From Plantago major (lineage: Eukaryota > Streptophyta > Magnoliopsida > Lamiales > Plantaginaceae), in the NCBI GenBank assembly GCA_026545765.1, contig CM048841.1:94383352-94447351 (forward strand): a DNA stretch of 64,000 bases, read 5' to 3'. Each line of letters begins with the position of its first letter. Positions within the stretch are counted from its first letter, which is position 1. This document shows positions 32,846-45,536 of the stretch, one piece after another. A program made the position numbers and the translations under genes. A model generated the notes under the pieces. That model had not been told where the DNA came from, did not search any database, and saw only the letters and a program-made list of their open reading frames with translations.

Positions 32846-33319
32846 ACGGAGTTTTTACAGCGATGTTTAATAAGGCAGTTGTGAATGCTAACTTTGTCTT
32901 GACGCCTTGTGTTAGACCTTGTTCACATAATTGGCATTCATTCAGTATATGCATATCCCCGCCTTCTTGAATGAGGCATATCATGTACCTTCTCCAGCAT
33001 GAAAATTATCTGTTGATTGCCATATCACATCGTGTTTCCTTTCATTTAGTCTTATTCCTGTCGTTTTTATATATTACATTGAGATTTAAATGATGTGCAT
33101 CTTGTGTTAATTCATCTTAAATTTTTATAGGATGGCTCAATCTGGTACTTTACTGATGAAAAGTTTGTTTGGGTTGCGGCCATTCACAGTTCAAGCAAAT
33201 TATGAAGGTTTTTCTGAAGGTATCTTTGACTGATTTAAAATTATCATTCAGCAAGAATGCAAAAGGTTTTGTAAGTAACTGTTTTATGTATTTCCAGGTA
33301 TTAAAGTGGGTGATGAAAT

Positions 33320-34264
33320 TGTTAATCAGAATAAAATGAATTCAAACATAAAGTAGATAGAATTAATCAAACCGCCTTTCGTAATTGGAATCGAGGCCTG
33401 TGCTTGCACAGATTCCTTAAAGCAAATACGCCCTCTCACCTATGGTGCTTGAGACATTGAGCGTTTGCCTCCCAGGATACAACGATTGACTAAAACTACT
33501 AGCCGCACAAGCTAGCAATTTCCGGCGAACTGAAACGGATGCTCGGTTTATGCGAATACAGGGAATGAGGAAGAACAGTAAGAAGAAGAAGAGAAAGGCT
33601 ATTTCTGTGTACTCTTCCTTACTGATTCTGAGACCAATTTATAAGTGAGAAATTGACTGTTGAATTTTGTAACTGCTCAAGAATAATGGAGTTTGATTAC
33701 AAAAATCAAATCTCTCAATTAATGACAGAATTGATTCATTTGTAACTCCTGACAGTTACAGAGTCACACAAACAGTCAAAACTTCTGGAAGGTTTCGACC
33801 AGACCAAGTAGCAAAACGTTGGCTCACGCGGGCTAGCCGCTTATGCCTATTTCGGTCCGGCATTAGGTCAGCGGTGTCGCGCACTGCCACACCCAAGTCC
33901 CACTAGTTTCAGTACAAATCTGGCCAGGATTTGCACCCCCTTCGCGCCCACGTAGAGAGTCTTCCATAACCTTACCATCACACTTGAACAAGTAGTATGG
34001 CTTGATAGGTTATAAACTAGTAATGACTTCCATGTGCTAGCAATGTGGGACAATCCCACTTTACCTTCCAACTTTGAGCAACTATTCCTCACTAACCCAA
34101 GGTCCGTTTTGGGCATACCATATATCAAATCGAAGCTCTCACTTAGTAGCTTACGACTATATATTTAGTTTTCTTAATCAACAAATAATCAAGAAATGGT
34201 CTCCTAGCAAACATACCCCACAAGGCATAGTTTACAACAAGTTTTCTTCAAAAAACTTCCAACA
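33320..34264 (-). repeat. 3' LTR of copia 1
   Basis: 945 bp. In element sense it begins TGTTGGAAGTTTTTTGAAG and ends TTCTGATTAACA. Confidence 0.9.
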
Positions 34265-34769
34265 ATCCCCCACATGAAGAAAACTTCATGTCGCATAATC
34301 CTACGATCGAATGCCTGCATAGGATAGGTAGGTGTTACCACCTTTGAACCCTCGCTCGTATGAATACAACTTCCTTACTGGCTAACAAGATGTCCTTGAT
34401 GTCTTGAACCGCCCGCTGCTTGTGTAAACGATAGTGCATTCCATACAGGTTCTTTCTAGCATCGTTCCGTTCTCATGGTTGTGTTCATTTCGGCCATGAA
34501 ACACCTTTCCTGGTTCTGCAAGAGTATGCAAGAATTCGGGATCCAATTCTTGTTGAAGCGGCCCACACTTCACTCTTACATAGGTGATTCTGTATCACGT
34601 GTAACTATATTACTAATGCGAATCATTAAAACCCACAGGGTTAACCTCTTTACGTTTCGTCATTGTATAGGCAAACCCCCACAATGAACTTCTCGTTGAT
34701 ACAATCAGGTTGTCCCTTTGAACCTAGATCTTGGGATCTCCAGTCAACTAGGTTGGGTTTTCCTTTGCA

Positions 34770-36809
34770 TCAATCATTAGTTAAAGTCTTCAATCCCATT
34801 CCAGCAGAAGACTTTACTATCATCTCAAGATTTAACCCTTTGGTTAACGGATCCGCTAAATTATCTTTAGACTTCACGTAGTCTATAGAGATAACACCAG
34901 TTGTGAGAAGTTGTCTAATGGACTTGTGTCTATGACGTATGTGTCTAGACTTACCATTATACATATTACTTTGTGCCCTACCAATTGCAGATTGGCTATC
35001 ACAATGTATACATAAAGCTGGCACAGGTTTGGGCCAGCTTGGAAGACTTTCTAAGAAAATGCGTAGCCATTCGGCTTCCTCTCCACATGAGTCCAACGCA
35101 ATAAACTCAGATTCCATCGTGGATCTCGCTATGACAGTCTGTTTAGAAGACTTCCATGATATTGATGCTCCTCCGAAGATGAAGACATATCCACTCGTGG
35201 ACTTAGCATTCTTAAAATCAGAGATCCAATTGGCATCCGCATATCCTTCAAGCACAGGAGGATATCTAGCATACTGTAGTCCAAAATCACGAGTAAATCT
35301 CAAATACTTTAATACTCTCATTATCGCATTCCAATTATTTACTCCTGGATTCTTCGTGTAACGACTCAGTTTGCTTACTGCAAAAGCTAGGTCAGGCCTT
35401 GTGCAGTTCATCAAGTACATTAGGCTTCCAATTATCCTAGAGTACTCAACTTGAGACACTCCCAAACCATTGTTCTTCGCAAGATGAACATTTGGGTCCA
35501 GTGGAGTTCTAGCTGTTTCAACACCATCTTTGTTGAATTTCTCAAGAATCTTGTCCACATAGTGAGACTGATTTAACATCAACCCATTCGGTGTTCTAAC
35601 AATTTTAATCCCGAGGATTATATCAGCTAGACCCAAGTCTTTCATATCAAATCTGGATTTCAACATATCCTTCGTAGATTTGACCATTTTATCATTACTC
35701 CCAATGATAAGCATGTCGTCTACATAAAGACATAAAATGACATAGCCATTTTCCGTTTCCTTTACGTACACACATTTGTCACTTTCATTAATGATAAATC
35801 CATTCTCCATCATGGTATTATCGAACTTCTCATGCCATTGCTTTGGTGCTTGTTTCAAGCCATACAAAGACTTAACCAATTTACAAACTTTCTTTTCCTG
35901 ACCAGGTGCAGAAAAACCTTCAGGTTGTTCCATGTAAATTTCTTCTTCTAAATCACCATTTAGAAAAGCAGTCTTCACATCCATCTGATGTACTTCAAGA
36001 TTGCGTAAAGAAGCAAATGCAATTATCATGCGGATAGATGTTATCCTTGACACAGGAGAATATGTGTCAAAATAGTCCTGACCATGTTTTTGGCGATACC
36101 CTTTAATCACCATTCGGGCTTTATACTTATCAATAGTTCCATCGGCCTTCAACTTTCTCTTGAAAATCCACTTGTAACCAAGTGGTTTGCTCCCCGGAGG
36201 AAGATCCACTAGCTCCCAAGTATGATTTTGCAAAATCGACTCAATTTCACTATTGATTGCATCTTTCCACAAGGGTCCTTCCGTAGAGGTCACAACCACT
36301 TGGTAACTTTCAGGTTCACTCTCTAGCATGTAAGTCAAGAACTCAGGACCAAAGGATTTTTCTGTTCTTGCTCGTTTGCTACGTCTTGGTTCAACCTCTT
36401 CTTTATCACTTTCTTCATTGTCCTTTTGTGTGTCATCATGTATCCATTTAGAAGAGTTGCTTGCAACATCTTCTACCTTTCTACATGGAAACACATCTTC
36501 AAAGAATGAAGCATTTCTTGATTCCATTATCGTATTCTTGTGTATGTCAGAAATTTCAGATTTCACCTCCAAGAATCGATAAGCACTACTATTATGTGCA
36601 TATCCAACAAATATGCAGTCAACAGTTTTAGGTCCTACCTTAACCTTCTTAGGTAAAGGCACCATTACCTTAGCAAGACACCCCCACACTCGCAAGTGTT
36701 TATACGAAGGAGCTCGTCCATGCCACAACTCATAGGGGCTCTTATCAACCTTCTTTTTCGGAATTTTGTTCAAGATGTAGTTAGTTGCCAAAACAGCTTC
36801 ACCCCACAT
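34770..36809 (-). CDS. copia 1 pol, integrase C-terminus, reverse transcriptase and RNase H (679 aa)
   Basis: A long uninterrupted frame. It has the integrase C-terminal segment ([18 protein letters not shown]), then reverse transcriptase with [46 protein letters not shown] and the catalytic YVDDMLIIG. RNase H follows with [34 protein letters not shown] and SRHIRHRH. It is the best preserved transposon-encoded protein in the window, although the intact gag and the upstream part of pol are lost to it. Confidence 0.9.
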   Translation of the reverse strand: MWGEAVLATNYILNKIPKKKVDKSPYELWHGRAPSYKHLRVWGCLAKVMVPLPKKVKVGPKTVDCIFVGYAHNSSAYRFLEVKSEISDIHKNTIMESRNASFFEDVFPCRKVEDVASNSSKWIHDDTQKDNEESDKEEVEPRRSKRARTEKSFGPEFLTYMLESEPESYQVVVTSTEGPLWKDAINSEIESILQNHTWELVDLPPGSKPLGYKWIFKRKLKADGTIDKYKARMVIKGYRQKHGQDYFDTYSPVSRITSIRMIIAFASLRNLEVHQMDVKTAFLNGDLEEEIYMEQPEGFSAPGQEKKVCKLVKSLYGLKQAPKQWHEKFDNTMMENGFIINESDKCVYVKETENGYVILCLYVDDMLIIGSNDKMVKSTKDMLKSRFDMKDLGLADIILGIKIVRTPNGLMLNQSHYVDKILEKFNKDGVETARTPLDPNVHLAKNNGLGVSQVEYSRIIGSLMYLMNCTRPDLAFAVSKLSRYTKNPGVNNWNAIMRVLKYLRFTRDFGLQYARYPPVLEGYADANWISDFKNAKSTSGYVFIFGGASISWKSSKQTVIARSTMESEFIALDSCGEEAEWLRIFLESLPSWPKPVPALCIHCDSQSAIGRAQSNMYNGKSRHIRHRHKSIRQLLTTGVISIDYVKSKDNLADPLTKGLNLEMIVKSSAGMGLKTLTND

Positions 36810-36812
36810 TCC

Positions 36813-37961
36813 TTAATTCATTCCAGAAGTGATTAACATGGCATTCATCATTTCCTTCAAAGTACGGTTCTTTCTTTCCGCAATGCCATTTTGTTGTGGT
36901 GAGTAAGGAGCAGTTATCTCATGTTTAATACCACTAGAGGCACACACCTGTTCAATTGGAGAAACGTATTCCCCACCACGATCACTCCTTATCACTTTGA
37001 TCTTCTTGTTAAGTTGATTCTCAACTTCATTCTTATAGAGAACAAATTTCTCGATAACTTCATCTTTACTTTTAAGAAGATACACATAACAGAACTTAGT
37101 GCTATCATCTATAAAAGTTATGAAAAACTTATTGCCTCCACGAGTTGGAGTTGATTTCAAATCACATACATCGGTATGTATTAAATCAAGAGGTTGTGTC
37201 TCTCTTTCAATTGATTTAAAAGATGATCGTGTCAACTTTGCTTCAACACACGTTTCACATTTGTGTGACGCATCAATATGAAACGTTGGCAAACATTTTA
37301 AGTTAATTAATTTACGCAAAGTATCATAATTAACATGTCCAAGTCTACTATGCCACAAATTAAAAGACTCAAGCAAGTACGCAGAATTCATAGTTTTTCC
37401 ATTAGCATTGGTGTTAACAACCATTACATTGATTTTGAACATGCCTTCGGTTATATAACCGTGGCCAACATAGTGACCATTCTTGGTCATAGTAAGCTTA
37501 TTAGACTCTAGAACAATACGAAAACCATGCTGGATCAGAAGAGAACCAGAAACCAAATTCTTCCTAATCTCAGGAGCATAGAGCACATTGTTCAAAGTCA
37601 GCTTGAGCCCAGATGTCATCTTCAAAATCACAGTCCCACGACCCTTAACATCGCAGGTAGCAGAATTCCCCATGTACAGCTTTTCACCAGTCTCAGATTC
37701 ATCAAGCTGAGAAAACATATCCTTGTTGAAGCAAACATGCCTAGTAGCTCCAGTATCAATGAACCATTCTCTAGGGTGAGAATCAACCAGATTCACCTCA
37801 GAAACCACAGCACAAAGGTTCAAATCAGCCACATCCTTAGCAACAGTCTCAACCATGTTAGCTTGATTCTTCTTTTTAGGTTTGCGACAATCAGCAGACC
37901 TTACCAACCGTGCCACAATTGAAGCACTTCCCAGCAAACTTCTTTTTCTCAACTCCACCAC
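36813..37961 (-). pseudogene. copia 1 pol, protease to integrase
   Basis: One long frame carries the aspartic protease motif WFIDTGATRHVC, the GAG-pre-integrase motif LWHSRLGHVNYDTLRKL with C-E-T-C zinc ligands, and the integrase core. The core includes IHTDVCDL, ITFIDDSTKF and SDRGGEYVS, with the Glu in PQQNGIAERKNRT. It ends at a single TAA (36813-36815) directly before [14 protein letters not shown], so one point change separates it from the next frame. Confidence 0.9.
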
Positions 37962-38786
37962 TTGGTTTCATTTTGAACCCATTTGAAGAAGCTTTCTTCT
38001 TGCCTTTTCCATGCTCAACCAGATTAGCTCTAGCATCCGAACGTGGAGAGTTAGGAACATATCCGGACTCCTTGGCAGAAGCACGATTATCTTCCTCAAT
38101 TCTGAGCTGAACGATCAACTCTTCAAGGTTCATCTCCTTTCGCTTGTGTTTCAGATAATTCTTGAAATATTTTCAAGACGGTGGCAATTTTTTAATCACA
38201 ACAGCCACCTTAAACGCTTCTGGCAGCTTCATGCCCTCAGCATCGATCACATGACAGATCACTTGCAATTCCTGAACCTGACTGATCACAGATTTAGAAT
38301 CGACCATTGCAAAATCCAAGAATTTTCCAACAATGAATTTCTTGGCTACAGCATCCTCAGTCTTATATTTCTTATCCAAAGACTCCCACAGTTCTTTGGC
38401 AGTTTTCATTTGTCCATACTACACGTTGTACAGAGCATCAGAAAGCCCGTTCAACACATAATTCCTGCAAAGGAAATCAGCGTGATTCCACGCATCAAGG
38501 GCAGTCAGCTTCTCACGATTTTCCTCTTGACTTGGCCCATCCAAAGTCACATTCGGAGCATCATTAGAGCGATACGTAGCAAGACCCAACGTGGTCAAGT
38601 AGAACAACATTTTCATTGCTACGCTTAAAGTGCACCATTGAACTTTTCAGGTTTCTCAGCATGGCTAGCAGGAATCGAGAAGGTCGATCCAGCCATCTGA
38701 GTGTGAACCATGGAACCGATGCATCGAGTCATCGAACCGGAGGTTTGGGCATGGTCATGATGGCAATGAGCAGATTCAGTAGCCAT
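37891..38786 (-). pseudogene. copia 1 gag
   Basis: The start at 38786 (MATESAHCHHDHAQ) is followed by [48 protein letters not shown] and KCFNCGTVG, the order of copia gag with a terminal zinc knuckle. Frames break near 38630, at the TAG at about 38418, and near 38155. The knuckle reads CFNCGTVGK, with Lys where His is expected, then shifts frame. The protein cannot be made whole. Confidence 0.8.
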
Positions 38787-38892
38787 TTCTATGGAAGAAA
38801 ACAGAGCAAGTTAATATCTTTGAATTAACAGAAGAAAAAAAAAATTCTCAAATCAACAGATAAGAGAAAAATTACGATATTTTCTTTAAGAA

Positions 38893-39797
38893 TGTTAATC
38901 AGAATAAAATGAATTCAAAGATAAAGTAGATAGAATTAATCAAACCGCCTTTCGTAATTGGAATCGAGGCCTGTGCTTGCACAGATTCCTTAAAGCAAAT
39001 ACGCCCTCTCACCTATGGTGCTTGAGACGTTGAGCGTTTGCCTCCCAGGATACAACGATTGACTAAAACTACTAGCCGCACAAGCTAGCAATTTCCGGCG
39101 AACTGAAACGGATGCTCGGTTTATGCGAATACAAGGAAGGAGGAAGAACAGTAAGAAGAAGAAGAGAAAGGCTATTTTTGTGTACTCTTCCTTACTGATT
39201 CTGAGACCAATTTATAAGTGAGAAAATGACTGTTGAATTTTGTAACTGCTCAAGAATAATGGAGTTTGATTACAAAAATTAAATCTCTCAACTAATGACA
39301 GAATTGATTCATTTGTAACTCCTGACAGTTACCTTCCAGACCAAGTAGCAAAACGTTGGCTCACGCGGGCTAGCTGCTTGTGCCTATTTCGGTCCGACAT
39401 TCGTGTACGCAGGTCGCACGCACCCAAGTCCCACTAGTTTCAGTACAAATCTGGCCAGGATTTGCACCCCCCCTACGCGCCCGCGTAGAGAGTCTTCCAT
39501 AACCTTACCATCACACTTGAACAAGTAGTATGGCTTGATAGGTTATAAACTAGTAATGACTTCCATGTGCTAGCAATGTGGGACAATCCCACTTTACCTT
39601 CCAACTTTGAGCAACTATTCCTCACTAATCCAAGGTCCGTTTTGGGCATACCATATATCAAATCGAAGCTCTCACTTAGTAGCTTACGACTATATATTTA
39701 GTTTTCTTAATCAACAAATAATCAAGAAATGGTCTTCTAGCAAACATACCCCACAAGGCATAGTTTACAACAAGTTTTCTTCAAAAAACTTCCAACA
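38893..39797 (-). repeat. 5' LTR of copia 1
   Basis: 905 bp, nearly identical to the 3' LTR but lacking about 40 bp around 39330. Confidence 0.9.
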
Positions 39798-40258
39798 GAA
39801 ATTGTTATTGATGGAGGAATGGCAACTTTTGAGGTAGTTGAAAAGGTCGGGAATGATTTGCGCTGACCCCGGTTTATTTTTGCCTCGGGCTAAGCTGAGC
39901 TTCAGGAGGGATGGAAAGCTAATAGGGAAAAATGATGAACTTCCAACTTTGTCGACAAAGGTTCATCATCCATCTTTAACATTTCTAAGCTGTTATGACT
40001 CATTGATAATATGGCATTGCTATTCCATGTCTAATATCTGTATGCAAGTAACCGGAAAAGGAAATCTCATTTAGGCAAATAAAAACATATACTCTATCAT
40101 GTATTTATACATAAATAGCCCTCACAATATTTTTTACGATTCTTGAAACGCCTACTTAAACTTCATGAGTTTAAAGATCTTTTCTTCGCCTATACATAAA
40201 CTGCGATATTGCTTCATAAGGAAGAAAGGCATCTTTCACTAACATGTGTAATTATCTG

Positions 40259-41153
40259 TGAAAGTGCAATACGACAATAGTAGTTGTTTTTCTATGGATA
40301 TTTTGTAGGAAATAACAAGTTGGGCTTCAACATTGCTTAATGGATCAAGATTGGTTAGCTTGGGCCTCAAGTAAGAATCCAAACATAATCTGGAAGAGCT
40401 GGAAAGAATCCAGACGCAATCTGGAAAGAATATAGGCACTGGCAGTTTGTTAAAGAAAGAGTTTGTGAAGTCATGGGCACATTGGAAGTAAGAAGGAAAT
40501 AAAGATCTTGAAGAGATAAAATAAGGAAGATTTCCTTTGAAACAGAAAACGGGAAACAAGAAATAGGACATGCATTCTTCTTGTTCTGTTCGACTTGCAA
40601 GAAGGAAAGAAAATTTGCGTTTTCCTTCTCCTGTTCGATCTGCTGCATTCCTTCTTCTCTTCGACTTGGTTGTTCCTACATATACAAGAAGATTGCTTGC
40701 AAGAAAATTAATGGTCTCTAGAGTATCAATTCACTACATATTGAGAGATAGTTCTTCTTGTGTTTACTAGGCATTGTTGTCGAATTCACTTGTGAGTAGT
40801 CTCTAAGGATTGAGATTTACTTTAGTGTCTTCGAACTATAATAGGTTTTTGTTTGTCTGTTCTAGGTCTAGTCTTTGTAGTTTAATCATTCGTTTTGTGA
40901 TTGATTAAACCTAGTTTTTGTAATTCTACTTTTCTTGATAGTGGAAATTTAGCCTAAGGCATGGTCAGTATATTTTATATATACTGGCTAGAATTTATCT
41001 GTGGTGTTCAGTATTTTTATTCTTTTAAACCGCCTGCTCTCATTACATCGTTCACTGTTGTCTTTATTGTTGAAGACGTTGTTGACTCAACACCATAGTC
41101 AACATCGTCTGAAACTTGTCCAGATTACCAATCCCGGTCCTACAGTTCTAACA
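40259..41153 (+). repeat. 5' LTR of the SIRE-type element
   Basis: 895 bp, TGAAAGTGCAAT...GTTCTAACA. It lacks about 50 bp near its start that the 3' LTR keeps. Confidence 0.9.
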
Positions 41154-41155
41154 AG

Positions 41156-41168
41156 TGGCATCAGAGCC
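41156..41168 (+). promoter_or_regulatory. tRNA primer-binding site of the SIRE-type element
   Basis: TGGCATCAGAGCC starts two bases after the LTR end. It resembles the TGGTATCAGAGC complement of the initiator Met-tRNA 3' end, with one change. Confidence 0.8.
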
Positions 41169-41209
41169 AGCCACCTAATTAATTGGTGTCTGGATTTGGT
41201 ACTGCTACA

Positions 41210-42723
41210 ATGGACTCTGCCAATCTTAATGCTAACAGTCCAACTGTGCTGGATGGGTCGAACTAAAACTACTGGCAGATCAGACTCAGGACGTACATCA
41301 AATCAATTGAAGTCTGTTCCTGGAAATCTGTTCTTGAAGGCTACAGGGAACCTACCATAGGTGCGGATGCTGATGGAGATGTCATTCCAAAACCGGAAAA
41401 TCAATGGACAAGTGAGGAATATGCTGAAAGTTCCTATAATGAAAAAGCCTTAAATGCCATTTATGCTCATGTTGATGCTCATATGTTCAAAATTATTCAG
41501 AATTGTACTACTGCTAAACAAGCTTGGGACTTACTTAAAAATCATTGTGAAGGTGATAGCAGTGTGAATCAAACTAAACTTAGGATGCTTAATTCAAAAT
41601 TTGAAAATTTAAGAATGGTTGAAGAAGAATCTGTTGACTCTTATTTTGATAAACTTCTTACTATTGCTAATGATTGTCAGACTTTAGGTGAACCTATTTC
41701 AAACAAACAACTTGTCGGCAAAGCCATTCGCACTCTTTCTTCAAAATTTGATACAAAACGCACTGTTTTAGAAGATACAAAAAATCTTGCTACTATGGAC
41801 TTTCACTCCTTGATGAACAACTTGAAAAACTATGAGCTCCAACTGAATGAGCGACAAGGTGTGAAAAGCCATAGTCTTTCTCTTCACTCTAAAGAAAAAG
41901 TCTCCGAGCCTGATAGCGGTAGTGATGAATCTGATGAGATGACTAATGAGATGTTTTCTAAAGAGTACAACAAGCTTCATAAAAAATTCAACAGAACCGA
42001 TTTTAAGGTTAACCCAAGAAGTAGCTCTCAAAGTACTCCTAAGACTGCTAATAAGTTCAAGAAATCCATTGAACTCCCTGCTTTTGATCCCAAAAAATTA
42101 GAAAATGTTAGATGTTTTGAATGTCAAGGTTGGGGTCACTTTCAAAGTGAATGTGCTAACACACTTCGCAAGAAGGTTAAAACTTTGCTTGCGTGTCTTA
42201 GTGATGAACAGGAAACTGGAACTGCAGATAATCGAGTTGCTTCTCTGTCGACTGTTCTGGACGATGTTGGGAACCAATGTTTGGTCAACTGTGACAACTC
42301 AACATCATCGCAGATAATCTACTTTGATTATGATGACTCTCAGAACTGTGAAAGGATACTGGATGATAAATTTACAGACTCTGAAGTAACCTGTTCTACT
42401 AACTATAACTGTTTGCATGGCTCAGTTGATGTGTGTGTAGATTATCCTTTTGAAGAAGAGTTCACTCCTGAACAAATGGTAGAGGAACTGAAGCTTATGT
42501 ATGAAGCGCTCTTAAAGGAATGGAAGAAGATCAAGAAACAATCTAAGCATCTTGAAAGGGAGAATCAAAGCCTAAAAGAAACCATAGTGAAACTTGAAGT
42601 GGCTTTGACTCGGAAAGACTCTGAGTTTGAAAAGGTAAGCTCTGAACTAAATAGTGCTAAGAAACTCATTGCTAAGTGGAACTCTGCTACTGCTATGCTT
42701 GATGAGACTCTTGATATGGGTAA
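41210..42723 (+). pseudogene. SIRE-type gag
   Basis: It starts MDSANLNANSPTVLDGSN, meets a TAA at 41264-41266, and changes frame before the long open part that starts at 41483. That part has HMFKIIQNCTTAKQAWDLL, LRMLNSKFENLRM and the zinc knuckle CFECQGWGHFQSEC at about 42115-42156. A lysine/glutamate-rich coiled-coil region follows (ELKLMYEALLKEWKKIKK). It is cut at 42723 by a solo LTR. The frame that appears to continue to 42787 there is LTR sequence and not gag. Confidence 0.85.
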
Positions 42724-44457
42724 TGTAACGACCCGGATTTTAATTAATCGAATTAAAACGATTTTAGATGAACTGGGCCAAGTATAGAAAGAACTACTTA
42801 AAAAGCCCAATTCCTCTTTTAAGACCTGGCCCATTCTTTTAGCTAAACCTAATTGAATAAGAAAAGTAATTTTCCAACAAACTGAAGAAGAAAAAACGTT
42901 GGAAGTTGGGAAGAAAAGAAGGGTTCTGCTGCAAAGAAGAAACCAAGAAAATAGATCATTCTCCATCCCTTACTGTCTTTCCTTGATTCTTCTTCCAGGC
43001 AAGTGAAGTTTTAAGAACTTTTCACGTTTCAGTATGCTATAAATCATGTTTTGATTTGTGAAGTATGTTATGAGTTTACGGGCATGTTTTAAGTTTATGA
43101 AACTGGCGTTCATATGTTTCTGTGTGATGTGTATATATTTGTTCTAGAGTTGCAACAAAGTTCATGAATTTCATTCCTTATTTGGGCATGAAAACCATTT
43201 AATTTGAGTTGATCTTGATTGTTCTTGGTGATTAATTATGTTAAGGTGTACTGTACTAATCTCCTCTATGCTTGGCCCCTTTAAAGCATAACTAATCTTG
43301 ATTTGATGTGGTATTTCGATTTCATGTATTTGGATTTAGAGAGATCATATATAGAATTGTAATAATTAGTCAAGTAATTCATGTCTTGTTGGAGACACAG
43401 TAACGTATTTAGGCCTTGTAAAGTCTTAATATGGTTCTTGTTGTTTGATTTAACCATAGCAAGTGTTTGCCTTCTTGTGAAGACCGAAAATAAGAGTTTA
43501 AATTCTAAACATAACTTATGCCCATCAATAATAGAATGACTATACGAGCTTCCTGGCTTGTTTTAGAGTATTCTCCCGATTTATAAGAATAACGCAAGTT
43601 ACTTTCTCAAAAGTTAAATGAATGAATGTTTGAAAGTAAAGAATGAAAATAAGAAGGATGCTTAGGTGTCTCTATTGGATATACACCCTAATGATTGAGC
43701 CAAGGCGTATTACGTATGTTGCTATGGTGAGCATACACAAGAGAGCGGAGGCGAAAGCCAATGCGTTTTACGTATACTGCTACGGTGAGTATACACATGA
43801 GAGCCGAGGCGTTTTACGCATGTTGCTACGGTGAGCATGCACGTATACCAATATGAGGCGAAGCTTACCTAGGCACCTTAAAAGAAAGAATGCTAAAGTG
43901 ATTCTAGCTAAAGATAAGGAAAGAGCTTGAATCAATTGAATGATCTTAATGAATGACAAAGAAAAGAAACTCAAGTCAAATGTTTAAGCTAGTGAATTCT
44001 AGAAGTAAAAGAACGGAGAATTGGTACTCCATGGCCTTCTTTTGATTTATTGATTTTACCTTGTGAATGATGTAAATGTAAGGAATATATGTGCTATGTA
44101 TTACATGTTAGTTTGGCTTGCTTGCGAGTACAAGTAGGTACTCACCCTTGCCCTATTAAACCTCAGGTGATGAACAAGCTGGAGTGGATGGGGATCAAGA
44201 TTGAAGCTGATTCAGTACACTTATGATTGAACATTAATTCTTTATTTATTTCATTTTTTTAAGCGCGGTTTGCGCAACGACATGTTGGTTTTAAGACTTC
44301 CGCTGTAAATGATTTTCATTCTTTTCAAGTTCACTGAATTTTGACTACATTTATGTTGTCCTAGAAATTTTATTTAGCTGCCCTTTCTTTTTTTGAAAAT
44401 AGCATTCATTGTCGAAATCCACGTGTATTTTATATTAAAAATTAACAGGGCGCTACA
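42724..44457. mobile_element. Solo LTR (gypsy-like, 1734 bp) nested in the SIRE-type element
   Basis: It begins TGTAACGACCCGGATTTTAA and ends AGGGCGCTACA, the TGTAACnnCCC...GGGnGnTACA type typical of chromovirus (Tekay/Del) LTRs. The flanks GGTAA (42719-42723) and GATAA (44458-44462) match at four of five bases. Gag coding reads LDETLDMGN before it and DNEGTAGLGY after it. A tandem GAGGCG...TACGTATGTTGCTAC(G/T)GTGAGCAT repeat (three units) lies at 43690-43850. No internal retrotransposon region is left. Confidence 0.85.
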
Positions 44458-44823
44458 GATAATGAGGGAACTGCTGGTTTGGGTTACTCTGGCTCTTATG
44501 ACTCTTCTGCCTCTGATGTTTTTATCTGTAAACCTGGCACTAATTGATCTAAGGTAACTGTTAAACCTCTTTCTGGACTAATTGATGGACCAATTATTGT
44601 AAAAGAAAAAGGTGTTTTGAGTGAAGATAAGAGGAAAACTTTTGTGTGTCAGTACTGTTTCAAAACTGGACACATTAAACCTTACTGCTTTCAGTATCAA
44701 AAAGTTTTGAGAAAGAACAAGAAAACTGAAACAGCTAATGTTGATGTTAATGTTGCCTCAACATCGAAGTCAACAGCGTCAGTTTCTAAGACTCAAACAT
44801 TAGTTGCACCAGTACAGAAAAGA
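44458..44823 (+). pseudogene. SIRE-type gag, C-terminal part with second zinc knuckle
   Basis: GLGYSGSYDSSASDVFICKPG, a TGA at about 44546, then LSEDKRKTFVCQYCFKTGHIKPYC. The last part is a second CCHC knuckle (C-x2-C-x4-H-x4-C, all ligands present) as found in SIRE elements. Confidence 0.8.
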
Positions 44824-44825
44824 TA

Positions 44826-44948
44826 GTATGCAATGTTGCTTTTTCTGTTGCTTCTTCACCTGACAATGCAGGAAAATGGTACCTTGATAGTGGCTGCTCA
44901 AGACACATGACTGGAGCTAAAGACCATCTTACTAGCTTTATTCCTTAA
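44826..44948 (+). pseudogene. SIRE-type aspartic protease fragment
   Basis: WYLDSGCSRHMTGAKDHL has the protease D-S-G triad intact. A TAA at 44946 ends the frame, and the following sequence continues in another frame. Confidence 0.8.
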
Positions 44949-45451
44949 TGCACCGGCATGGTAACATATTGTGGAGGTCAAAAAGTAGAGTACTTGGAAA
45001 GGGTGTACTTAACCTTGATGGTTTTCCTCTCTTGAATAATGTATTCTTGGTAGAAGGTCTAACTGCTAATCTTATTAGTGTCAGTCATTTGTGTGATGAC
45101 GATTTGAAAGTCAAGTTTAATAAACATGCCTGTAAAGTGTATACTCGCAGAGAGAAAATTTTTGTTATGACAGGTGTCAGGTCAACATACAATTGTTATG
45201 TGGTGGCTGATCCCCACAAATGCAATTTGACAAAAGAAGATGATGTTGTGATATGGCATAAGAAGCTTGGTCATGTGAACTACAGGGAACATCCAGGGAA
45301 GTTTGATGCAAAGAGTGACAAGGGTATCTTTGTTGGATATTCACTTAATAGTCATGCGTTTAGAGTTTACCATCCAAGGACGCAAACTATTCAGGAATCT
45401 GTGAATGTTACTTTTGATGATTCTGTCCCTTTCGCCGTAAACAAAGGTTAG
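44949..45451 (+). pseudogene. SIRE-type GAG-pre-integrase fused to the integrase C-terminus (core deleted)
   Basis: LISVSHLCDDDLKVKFNKHAC and VIWHKKLGHVNYRE are pre-integrase motifs. The next residues HPGKFDAKSDKGIFVGYS belong to the C-terminal end of integrase. The catalytic core between them is missing without loss of frame. ORF ends at 45451. Confidence 0.8.
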
Positions 45452-45536
45452 TGCAGTCTTGAACCGAGCTCCAGAGTGCGGTGAAATCTCGATCGATGTT
45501 GAGAATATTGTTGACTCAACACTGCCCTAAACAACA

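Larger units (their letters stand above)
33320..39797 (-). mobile_element. Ty1/copia LTR retrotransposon 1 (6.5 kb, minus strand)
   Basis: Two LTRs (33320-34264 and 38893-39797, TG...CA ends) enclose gag and pol on the minus strand. The target duplication GAAAT is perfect (33315-33319 and 39798-39802). The insertion splits exon B of the pyruvate kinase pseudogene. The LTRs are very similar apart from a deletion of about 40 bp in the 38893-39797 copy, so the insertion is fairly recent. The purine tract ATGTGGGGGAT on the minus strand abuts the 3' LTR at 34264. Confidence 0.93.

Noticed and set aside
38011..38628. A 205-codon plus-strand frame opposite copia 1 gag
   Set aside because: It is a shadow of gag on the other strand. 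The minus-strand reading has gag motifs and this one has none.
40239..40648. Minus-strand frames of 93-110 codons in the SIRE LTR, repeated at 48189-48607
   Set aside because: They occur twice only because the LTR is duplicated, and they have no recognisable domain.
42724..42787. Continuation of the SIRE gag frame to 42787
   Set aside because: From 42724 the sequence is the start of a solo LTR (TGTAACGACCC). The open codons there are accidental.
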